From the NCBI GenBank assembly GCA_019096065.1, contig JAGUCH010000007.1, positions 4,114,501 through 4,178,500 of the forward strand: DNA of 64,000 nucleotides, written 5' to 3'. This document shows positions 47,397-55,994 of the stretch, piece after piece. A model generated the notes under the pieces. It saw nothing but the letters and a program-made list of their open reading frames with translations. It was not told where the DNA came from and made no database searches. The translations under genes and the position numbers were made by a program. Source of the DNA: Paracyclopina nana. Lineage: Eukaryota; Arthropoda; Copepoda; Cyclopoida; Cyclopettidae. Within the stretch, counting starts at the first letter, position 1; every line of letters begins with the position of its first letter.

Positions 47397-47448
47397 CTGC
47401 AACAAAATACAATTTACATATGCGATACTTTCGAAAACAGATTACTTA

Positions 47449-47777
47449 CTAAACTTCTATAGAGTCGTCGATGACCTGCTCCTCGAGTCCCAGGATTCGG
47501 ACGACGAACCGGGATCCCCGGGGCAAGTCATGCGGCTCTAAGTAAAGCTGACTCACCACCGGGAATAACAACCGCGGCCGCCTCCGAAAAACCCACACGA
47601 GGAACGGCAACCCGAGGTAGATTCGGCATATCAGCCCCGCCGCTACCGTAATTAAGAGGCTGACACAGCCCCAAAAAGCGGCCTAATCAAAGCCCTAGAA
47701 AACAGAGCTATTTCTAATAAAAAAGTAAACAAAGATTGTCAAATTCCACTCACACTTTCTGGAGCCGTGACAGCCAT
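47449..47777 (-). CDS. Small antisense membrane protein gene of the giant element, 2 exons, 85 aa
   Basis: Exon 1, 47754-47777: ATG in strong context (CCGGCCATGG) coding MAVTAPES, donor GTGAGT. Exon 2, 47449-47682, acceptor GATTAG, in phase 0. The product has one strong membrane segment near the N terminus (FWGCVSLLITVAAGLICRIY) followed by a basic stop-transfer run (FRRRPRLL) and a soluble tail rich in Glu and Asp. A TATA-like element (TTTATAGTTTTATAG) lies upstream on the minus strand, at about 47815-47830. No family recognised. Confidence 0.5.
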
Positions 47778-48218
47778 GGCCGGCGCCACAGACGTCGAGG
47801 TCAGCCCAGTCCCACTATAAAACTATAAATTCGGAAAAGTCAAGCCATAAAGCCACGAATTCACGGACAATTTTACCTCACGCACAATAAAAGACATTTT
47901 CGCCGCCTCAAGCAAAAATCACAAGTCCAAATAGAGCTACCAGACCAAATTTAACTAAAAGTCCCCGTTGCAATGCGCAAAAGCCAAAAGGAGCTTAGAA
48001 CGCGTCAACTATGACATCTGGTACCTCGGCTAGACAACGCGACCATATATTAGGACTCAGAAAAGGGCCAAAACCGCCCCAGAAACGCCGAAACTGCGAG
48101 CTACAATATCAAACAAAAGCAAGCAACCCCCAAGTGAAATGTATTTGCCATGATTTATTAAACAAGTAAAATTAAAACTCCATGAACAAATAACCATGCA
48201 CGCAAAATGAGGCTGTAA

Positions 48219-49940
48219 TTACGAATCGGCCGCGCCATCGTCATGAATTTCAACGAGAACCTCAGCTTTGGTGTCATCACCAGCAGTGTCAGCGGCGTTC
48301 TTAATGGCTCCAAGTGCAACATCAACTTGTCTGCCCAAATCCTCTAAAATAACACGCTGGGCCACTGTGCAAAGTGCCCCGTTGACCTTATCATGCAGCG
48401 CCTGATGCGCTGCCCGATTGCGAGCTTCTATACCCGCAATTAGCCCCTCCACACTTGGACCCGCTACACCCGGGCGTAGCCCACCAGCCTTCGCCACGGG
48501 GCCACCAACAGCTTTTTGGCCCGTTTTAGCCGCTGATCCACACTTCTTACGGCCACTTCTACTCGCATCATCACACGAATCCTCCTGCTTCTCGGCCGAC
48601 AGAACTTGAACAGTGCTTGTTCCTCCCCCTCCAACGACCACCTGCTGGAGTTCGACATCATAGGTCACAGGCTCACTCGGGGGAAAACGTCGGTGGTATC
48701 GGTTCAAACACCAATTGTCGAGGCGACGATACCCCCAGATGCAGCCCCAGGCCAATGCCGACAAAATAATCTGCAACAAAAGGCCGAGCATAAGATTGAG
48801 CCCTCAAAAAGGAAGTCAACTAGAACTTACTATGATCCACACACCAAAGGAAATGGTGCCAAAAATGCCAAGTAAATCCACACTTTCGGGTTCAGCTGGC
48901 TCGCCCTTGGGAGCACCCGGGCATCCAGGTGCGGCCTCCGATGAAAACGCAAATTGCGGAGCAGCTGTGGTAAATTGGGCCACCGCTGTAGTCACTTTAT
49001 CCACTATTTCACTGACTGGCAAATCCTATCAAGCATAAATATAAAGCATACAGAATTACTATCAGATCAAAAATCATAAGTAAATAATTAGCATTACTGG
49101 AAAATACAAGTCGACCACTTCGCCCAAATTGAACGACCGCAGTGATTGGAGCACAGCCGATAATTTGGTGCAGGGAAAGGCAGTCCAAAACTGCTCTGCA
49201 TAATATCGGTCTGCCTCAAATTCCTCCCGGCCCAAAGAGAGCTCATAAAGCAGTCGACCAAAGTAATGTCTTACCTCAGTACTGCCCGCCTCTTTCGTAG
49301 ACGGGAGAACGAAACTCATGTCTCGTATATGTGAGCGTACAGGAGCAATACTTCGAGCTTAATGAGAAATAATCACCTTTCTTCCTGGCAGCCACAGATC
49401 GCGCCCTAGATCATCTCCCCCCGCGAAAGACATCGCGCATGCAATATCAATTCAGCAATAAATCAGGGACATCATAAACGCCCCCTTTTAAAAAAGCGGT
49501 AGAGAGAAAAATGTAAACCGGTTTTTGCATCTTGAAAACGAGACTATACAACTGCAAGTCGAGCTCACTCCCCGCAGCGAGGTCACATTTCCTCAACGCA
49601 GCTTTAAGCTCCTCGCGCCGTAAATCAAGCTGACACCAGCATTCAGCTCGAGCACTGATTTCACCACAAATGAAGGGAAAAAATGAATGCAAAATTAACT
49701 AAAATATTGTGATATAAATATACACAATGGGTACATGCACCCTGAAAAAGAGTGAATGGCCCGCTCATAACGTCGCACGCTACGCTTAAAAATCCCGAAT
49801 TCACACTGCTCGAAACGAGACAAAAAACAAGGCAGGGGGACGAAATCAAAATTCCCATGGCCATAAAGCATGAGGAGTTATAACACATTACTTGAGTAAA
49901 ACTCATGTAACTCGGCCATAAACCGCTCAATCATCATCAT
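48219..49940 (-). CDS. Antisense spliced membrane-protein gene of the giant element
   Basis: Well supported exons: 49098-49319 (contains MSFVLPSTKEAGSTEV), 48831-49025, 48219-48770 (stop), all joined in phase 0 through GT-AG; these give 322 aa from the ATG at 49319. The second junction exactly builds one membrane segment, LLGIFGTISFGVWII followed by IILSALAWGCIWGY: each half lies in a different exon. After it comes a Ser/Lys/Gly-rich tail. An upstream exon, 49892-49940, with three ATGs (then IERFMAELHEF), donor GTAATG, fits the 49.3-kb exon in phase and would extend the protein. A minus-strand AATAAA at 48154-48159 is the poly(A) signal. Transcription runs against gag, pol and env. No family recognised. 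Confidence 0.62.
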
Positions 49941-50173
49941 TATTCTGGCTTGTACAGTCTTGCCAGAAAAAAGGGCTTGGCCCCAGGGCAAAAACCCACG
50001 CTTTAAAAATAACCGGTTCCCGAGTGCTCAACCCTTTGTGACTACAAGGTCACACAGAAATGGGCCAGCCAGAGATGCAGATAAATACAGCTTGCAAAAA
50101 TGAGAAGGACTCATTCCACTCGCAACCAGCATTGCAGCCAGCACTACGACTACGTTAAGCCCCACGAAACGAA
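49941..50173 (+). promoter_or_regulatory. Core promoter of the spliced sense accessory gene
   Basis: A GATAAATA box (50080-50087) lies 32 bp before the A of a TCATTC initiator (50111-50116), the arthropod TATA-Inr spacing. The gene's ATG follows at 50174. Confidence 0.55.
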
Positions 50174-51402
50174 ATGAGCCAAGATAACCAAGCCGAGACC
50201 CCCGGGGTCCCCCTAGGCCCCATGGAAGTCGACCGTAGCGACACTCAGGAAACTCCAGCTCAGCCCAATAATGAACGTGAGGTCGACGACGATTCACCCG
50301 CGGAACCTGAGCGGCCCACCCTGGAAAAATGGGCACGCGATCTCGACTACTACTACAGCTTGGAGGAGCTAACCGCGCACCACACTCCTGAGCGCTTTAT
50401 CGAGGGCCTAATAGCAATAGAAAAAGCCCGACAACCAGTGCAAAGCCCATTTATTCGCCAATTGAACTTATTAAAAGGTACACTAAAAAGAAACTCTCTT
50501 TTATTAACTTGTCATGCTCATTGACACATTATAAATCAGGTCCCAGGCCAGAAGTTCAGTGGGGCATGCAACTGGAAGCCTGGCCCATGAAAAATGGCGA
50601 GCGATATGAGCCATCCTCTTTTCGCCAACCAATACGCATCCGTAACTTAGCAAGGTTGACCTTCGAGATCCGCCCCGGAGCAGCTGAAAGCGACGAGATT
50701 CCACGAGTAGCCCTAGTTCTTCTGGGCGGAGAAGAGGCTAACCCATACCCACTGTACAACACAACGGGCAACGCACTTGAGATTCAAGACATGTGTCCAG
50801 TATTGAGTCCCACACTGGGCTCCCACTACAAGGTGGCCACCATCGGAAACGAAGGCTTGCCCGGCGTCTTCGTAGAAGCACCGGTGCGCAACAGAAAAGT
50901 CGACGTTTTGATTAAACTTGACGAGTCTTACGTAGAGCCCTCCTTATACATCGACCCGTCCACCATTGCAGTCCAGATCCTGGTGATCTCGCCGGAGTAT
51001 CTGGCCAACGGCCTGCTTAGTTTTGGAAGCTTCTTCCCACTCAAAGTAGACATGCGCTACCAAGCCTGCCCGGAGGTCCAATCCTTCATCGCTCAACTTG
51101 AAGAGGAGAACCCCCGCATGGTGCGCTACTTGCAAGGATGTTTCACCCTGCAGGAGCGCAAAGCCCTACAACAACGTCAGCGAGAATATAAGGAACGTGA
51201 GAATAGAGAAAGGACTACTTCACCACCGACAAGCTACGCAGCCGCTGCCAGAGCCAGTCATCGCCCAGCGCCCTCCAGAAGACCAGAGAGGACCGAGCCC
51301 TCGACTCAAATCGAGCGGGAAATCGCGTCCGCGCTTGAACAGCTCGAGCCCAATAAAAGAGAACGCCTAAAACGGGAGCTGCTCAGCATGGTGAAAAAAT
51401 AA
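50174..51402 (+). CDS. Spliced sense accessory gene of the giant element, 388 aa
   Basis: Exons 50174-50477 and 50540-51402, split by a 62-bp GT-AG intron, phase 1. The N terminus is acidic and Pro-rich (MSQDNQAETPGVPLGPMEVD). The middle (about 105-305) alternates short hydrophobic strands, such as RIRNLARLTFEIRPGAA, RVALVLLGGEEANPYPL and DVLIKLDESYVEP, and looks like a beta-rich fold. The C terminus is a charged coil with Arg-rich linker (REYKERENRERTT) and a Leu/Glu/Lys helix. No family recognised; matrix-like or nucleic-acid-binding roles are only possibilities. ATTAAA follows at about 51425. Confidence 0.72.
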
Positions 51403-51708
51403 CCCGATGACCTCACTCCACCATTAAAACTTACTGAAACGGCCCGGACCTCTGCGAGAACAGGATTGCACAATTGCCTTGTACATAACTGTCAACATAA
51501 ATCCCCATAACATTTTTGAATCAATGCTCACTAACCATAGAACTGGCGCCAGCATGAATGAAATAAAAATACTTGCATACCACACAAATGCGCGAATTCT
51601 TCCCAGACGCGCACCCGACTAACAAATGCATCCCAAAGATGCACTTTTACAGCACAAATGCGCACGCCCGGGACCAGAAAAATGCAGCCTAAAAATGCAC
51701 TTTTGCAG

Positions 51709-51745
51709 TATAAATCAGAGGCCCCTTGCACATTGCACTCAGTTC
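51709..51745 (+). promoter_or_regulatory. Internal core promoter for env of the giant element
   Basis: TATAAAT at 51709 and the initiator TCAGTT at 51739, with the first T of TATA 32 bp before the initiator A, an ideal arthropod TATA/Inr pair. The start codon chosen for env (51770) follows 29 bp later. Just upstream, 51580-51705 holds repeated AAATGCAC.TTT.CAG units. Confidence 0.65.
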
Positions 51746-51769
51746 AACAAGAACAACGTTAAAGGCAAC

Positions 51770-53668
51770 ATGAAAGTGTTCACTCACGCAACCGCTTACT
51801 TAATACTAGCACTTGCTGACATCTCTGCGCCCGCATTTATTCACGAATATGGGCAAGTGACGGAGAATTCAATTTGCATGAACAACTTCGCACTTAGGCC
51901 GTACCGTCGACTATATCATGTGCAAGAAGAAGCTGAGATGACAGTGCTGGACCTTGAACCTTACGCACAAGCATTAACCAAGGTCAGGGCCGAAACGAAA
52001 GACTCATTAGTGAAAATACGCCGCCACCCGCAAGATTTAAGCGTCCCCAGATTCCTGATGGACTACAACAATAAAATAGTAGCCCTGACCAACGGAGACG
52101 TGAAAGATTTGGACAAATTGTGCAACAAAAGGATCCCCGGCTTCGAGGGATTCGAACCCGAGTCAAACGAAGAAATGTCCGAATTCCTACGTAAGGCGTT
52201 AATCCTACGGTCAGGCTCGGGAAATAAACACACGTTTAATATGAAGATCGACGTAGTCTTTAAATCCATTGTGACCCTCGATAAAAAACTGGTATTCGAA
52301 AACATGGAAGGAGCAGAGCCCAGTGGCACCTATGTCGAGGGCTTTCCTACACTCACAGTTGAAACAGAGCCACAATTCCCCAGCAAAATCAAGAAAATGA
52401 CCGTGTTTCCACCCGTCACAGCAGTGCAAGACGCAGTCTGCCAGCGGAAATATCCTGCCTTGATAAACGACAAGAGTGCATTCAACAAGTTTACCAACAC
52501 AGTAGACTCTTACCTGAGAAAAATGGAAAGTGCCATCAAAGTCTTAGGGGAGCTAGCACTCTCCGGGTCAGCCCGCGAGTTCGCGACCAACATGATGAGA
52601 AAAGCCAAAAGAGCAACACTACCTGCCGCTCTTCGACAAGCCGTGCAAATGATAGAAAAGATCTCCAGCATAGTAAAAGTAGGTGGCATCGATAGCGAGG
52701 AACTTAACACCTTCATGGGAGGCCTCAAGCTAGTAGCCCAGTTCAGCAAAGCCATAAAAAGATTAAAGAATATATATCGCTTCCCATACGCGAACGAAGC
52801 AACTGAGGAACTCGATGAAATCAGATACGTGGGAATTGCCAACACTATCGAGGCCAACGATTACGTAATCCGAGGGGTAATGCGTCAAGACTCGCGAGAT
52901 CCCGATCCGGAAACAACTTACCTCATAATTAGCAGAAGCCTGGACGGCAAGATTCTCAGGCCCAAATACTTAACACAGTACAAGAAGAAGGCCTACGTGA
53001 CCAACGAGTTGCCCAACTACACCGATTGCTACGAGGAGGAAGACGGGACCATTGTGTGCGAGCCCAACGAGTATCAGCCTATTCCCCAAGAGACACTATG
53101 TGCACACAGCCTGTTAGGAAAGGCAATAGATGACCCGTTCGACGTGTGCGAGCTCCAGCAACTAGGCGATAACACGCTCACACCCGTGGACTGCGATTTA
53201 TACACAGGAATTGCAAACGTGGTCAAGGAAACTACCCTCAACCGCACTTGTGCAGACGACGACACGCAAAAAATCATCTTGGAGCCCGGATCTTACCAAA
53301 TCAAGTCGAACTGCCAACTGGAACTGAATGATCAAACCATCGGCGTGCCAGAGATGGCCAAGGAGTCGGACATCGCACAGTACATACACAAACTGCCGGA
53401 AAAGACCTGGCTCAATATTTTCACTCGATGGGAAGTGTACACCACTGTTGCATGCCTCTCAGGAGCCATCGGACTAATACTAGCCTGCATAATCTGGAGA
53501 AAGCGACATCAATGCTGTAAATCACGGCCTACTCGCCCAACGAGACGAAGGGGCTCGCGCGACACCGAAGAGACACGATCACTGCAAACGCGACAACGAT
53601 ATAGCGATAAATTAGCCAACAATTTAACTCCACTCACCACATATCCCTCAATTTCTAGACTAGAATAA
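51770..53668 (+). CDS. Envelope glycoprotein (env) of the giant element
   Basis: 632 aa from the ATG at 51770, which begins a signal peptide (MKVFTHATAYLILALADISA) and follows an internal TATA/Inr; an upstream in-frame ATG at 51626 is the alternative. The ectodomain has a coiled-coil region (about 245-350) and the basic run RKAKR (about 277-281) before a moderately hydrophobic stretch, perhaps a cleavage site with fusion segment. Many Cys follow (about 420-540), then the membrane anchor TVACLSGAIGLILACIIW (about 556-577), then a basic tail. The layout is that of a class I-like retroviral or F-type Env. It is unlike the env of the nested gypsy element. The stop overlaps AATAAA. Confidence 0.82.
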   Translation: MKVFTHATAYLILALADISAPAFIHEYGQVTENSICMNNFALRPYRRLYHVQEEAEMTVLDLEPYAQALTKVRAETKDSLVKIRRHPQDLSVPRFLMDYNNKIVALTNGDVKDLDKLCNKRIPGFEGFEPESNEEMSEFLRKALILRSGSGNKHTFNMKIDVVFKSIVTLDKKLVFENMEGAEPSGTYVEGFPTLTVETEPQFPSKIKKMTVFPPVTAVQDAVCQRKYPALINDKSAFNKFTNTVDSYLRKMESAIKVLGELALSGSAREFATNMMRKAKRATLPAALRQAVQMIEKISSIVKVGGIDSEELNTFMGGLKLVAQFSKAIKRLKNIYRFPYANEATEELDEIRYVGIANTIEANDYVIRGVMRQDSRDPDPETTYLIISRSLDGKILRPKYLTQYKKKAYVTNELPNYTDCYEEEDGTIVCEPNEYQPIPQETLCAHSLLGKAIDDPFDVCELQQLGDNTLTPVDCDLYTGIANVVKETTLNRTCADDDTQKIILEPGSYQIKSNCQLELNDQTIGVPEMAKESDIAQYIHKLPEKTWLNIFTRWEVYTTVACLSGAIGLILACIIWRKRHQCCKSRPTRPTRRRGSRDTEETRSLQTRQRYSDKLANNLTPLTTYPSISRLE

Positions 53669-53790
53669 ACACTGCAACTTACTTCTCATCAGGGAACATC
53701 CCCCACGTCCTGTGGCCACCCTTTCTTTTATTTTTTAGGTTAGTGACCTCGTCATCCAAGGTCACGCTGGACTTGGCCTCCGAGGTCAAA

Positions 53791-53805
53791 ATTGGTTAGG
53801 GTGAT
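53791..53805 (+). other. Polypurine tract candidate of the giant element
   Basis: ATTGGTTAGGGTGAT directly precedes the 3' LTR. The purine-rich core is less pure than usual. Confidence 0.5.
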
Positions 53806-54405
53806 TGAAGCGTGACATATAGTGGGGCCCGATGAGCGCAGGCAGCGCGCAGGCAGCTTCGCAGAGGACGAGAGCGAGGGAAGGCGCCGAGCGAAGAACG
53901 AGCCGGATCATCCAGGAGTCGCTTGTGGGACGCCATATCGCGATGTCCAAATAAGTTGAGCTGTACTTAGTGATTGCAGACTTGAGACCTGGAGGGTCTA
54001 AGATAGCAATAAAAGCAGCCTATTGAATAACAAAACAGTGGTTTTTAGTGAACAAACTCCATCGAGAACTCAGCCTTTCAACCTGAGTTGTTCGCGTAGC
54101 GCTGACTTGAAGCCTCAGTTCATCCAGAGGCCTCTCAATTCAGTAGTGATCCTACGGTGTGGGATATCTCGCCTCTCAAGAGTCTCGTCTCCGGATCTGG
54201 AGGTGCATAGACGCTATAGAGCCTTGAGGTCACAAGGGGCCGAGGAAGAGGCCGATCAGGACTGTCGTACTTGCCAGTCCACGAGGAGACCAGAGTGGTA
54301 GACTAGAGAGGTAGAGGCCCCTCGTCTCAAGGGGAAGTCGATCCAGCCTCAGAGTGCAGAATACGTATTTAGGCCTCTGAGGCCCCGGTCATCCAACCCC
54401 TTTCA
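53806..54405 (+). repeat. 3' LTR of the giant element
   Basis: 600 bp, matches the 5' LTR throughout as read by eye. Followed by the target duplication GTAA. Its AATAAA at 54009 would end transcripts of the element. Confidence 0.95.
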
Positions 54406-54556
54406 GTAACTCTGACAACTCGCAAAGTTGCAAGTTTGGGGCCACATCACGTGGGCTATAGACCATAATTGTAGCGCTCAGCTGCTGCCATCTTTCGCTC
54501 CTCAGAGCTTAAGTATATATTACTATTAGCGAAAAGTCGTGATGCAATATGTCGCT

Positions 54557-55038
54557 TAGTGATGGAACGAGTTTCAGCTTGGCTTGAAAGCTTGAAGCTG
54601 AAACCCAGCTTGAGCTACATAAGCAAAAAGCTTGGGATCGCTCGAACCAAATTTTGAAAAGCTTGAAAAAGCTTGAAACCCAAAAACGCAAAGCTTGAAA
54701 AAGCTTGACACCCAAAAAAAACCTTAATCCATTTTTAATCTAAACAAAAAGGGCTGATTTTAAAATTAACTAATACTTGAGGGACAACTTAAATCTAAGT
54801 TAAAGCTATATCTGTCATTATTTGCGCTTTTTGGGTAATTTTGTCAAATCTGGTGACTAATCGCCATTTTTTATGCTAAAATTCTAAAAAAGTGAAAAGC
54901 TTGAAAAAAGCTTGAAATGTGAAATTTTGAGCTTGAAAAAGCTTGATAATAATTTTCAAAAGCTTGGGATCGCTCGAACACTTTTCAAAAAGCTTGAAGC
55001 TTGATCAAGCTGAAAATTTCCGGCTCGTTCCATCACTA
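54557..55038. mobile_element. MITE-like element with 15-bp inverted repeats (hAT-like)
   Basis: Ends TAGTGATGGAACGAG and CTCGTTCCATCACTA. TGTCGCT occurs directly before the left end (54550) and 5 bp after the right end (55044), a near target duplication. The interior is packed with AAAGCTTGAAAAAGCTTG-type repeats and has no ORF. Confidence 0.65.
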
Positions 55039-55994
55039 ATTATTGTCGCTGAATAATAATATGGCGGGAAACAACGATGCTGAAGTGCCGCACGCTCGCT
55101 CCTGCTACGTAACGTAACGACTAACGGGGGAGCGCACGCGCGTAAGCGTAAGCTCATTTACGCACTCTCGCCATTCAAGTTGCAAGTCGCAAATCAAGTT
55201 GCTCATTGCTCAGTTGTGGACCTGTGGTCAAAAGTCATTTCAAGAGCGTGGAATATTTTTCGTCTAAACAATTGCGCGAAAAGTCGCGAAGTGGCAGCGT
55301 CGAATTTTGAGCGTCAACAAAGTGAATCGAAGCTGCGTGCCAGTCTCGTGTCGACTCGACAAACCCGAATTGTGTTGGATCAAGAACGATTCGAGCTGTT
55401 TCTAGTGCAGTCGCAGCCAGGTCCGTGCCGACCTTAGTCGTTGCAAACGATCAGGGTCTCTTTCTCTCTCTCGCGCTCTGCTTTGCCCAGAGCGAGGAAA
55501 CACGTCCAGAAGGAAGAAGTACACACTACTACACGAAGCCACCATCACATTGCATTGTTTGGCTGATACAAACCCCAAGTGCGCCATTTTGCTAGCCACA
55601 CGAGTGCGAACAAATCCAAGTCTGTGCTTAACCCGTCGACATTTACGGGAGGCCTCGACGTTGCCTTTGTGAGGCAGTGTCTATTGTCATTGTTGCCAGC
55701 TGAAGCCCTGCGCGTGCTAGCTGCTCTGCCCGAGTCCAAGTGGCTTCCAGCTTCGTTAGCTAGGCCCGTGATTGCATTGTCTTTTTCATTGGCACGCCAT
55801 CTTTGTTTGTTGCACGGGTAAGCAAATCACGCCGTCCTAGTCGTCCTCGTCGTCCTCGTCACGTGCCGTTTTCAAGCTCCGCATGATTACTATTTGTGCA
55901 TCTCTGTCTTGCAGACGGATCTCTTCGCCTCCCCCGCCTTCCAGTAGTGAGGTGGATTTACCCACTTTAAGGCTGCAGTAGGCTATGGTCCACT
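55039..55994 (+). other. CREBRF promoter and 5' UTR exons
   Basis: A TCAGTT initiator lies near 55207. Untranslated exon 1 ends at a donor near 55817 (ACGG|GTAAGC) and exon 2 starts after TTGCAG at about 55914. The short upstream frame ATGGTCCACTATG begins at 55985 and overlaps the real start in another frame. Confidence 0.55.

Larger units (their letters stand above)
31741..54405 (+). mobile_element. Giant (22.7 kb) gypsy-like LTR retroelement with env and accessory genes on both strands
   Basis: Two 600-bp LTRs (31741-32340, 53806-54405) that read identically, TG...CA, flanked by GTAA on both sides (31737-31740, 54406-54409). Internal region 21.5 kb. Plus strand: leader, gag 34203, pro-pol 36575, DUF5662-like pair 44264 and 45039 (or 45141), spliced gene 50174-51402, env 51770. 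Minus strand: spliced genes between 46.3 and 49.9 kb. RT, RNase H and integrase follow the gypsy/retrovirus order. All major frames are open, so the copy is young and possibly complete. Usual gypsy and errantivirus elements are 5-10 kb; this is more than twice that size. Confidence 0.92.

Noticed and set aside
47447-47682. Joining the 85-aa antisense exon to the exon at 47082-47396 through the GTAAGT at 47447
   Set aside because: The junction creates a stop codon in the frame used, so the two were kept as separate genes.
49447-49692. 81-codon minus-strand frame between antisense exons
   Set aside because: It could be an alternative exon, but no donor with a fitting phase was found.
31741-54405. 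Assignment of the giant element to BEL/Pao because of its size and env
   Set aside because: RT (VRLLYDLQELN, TVDYASGFDQ, CYVDDLCLA), RNase H and integrase follow the gypsy/retrovirus pattern and order.
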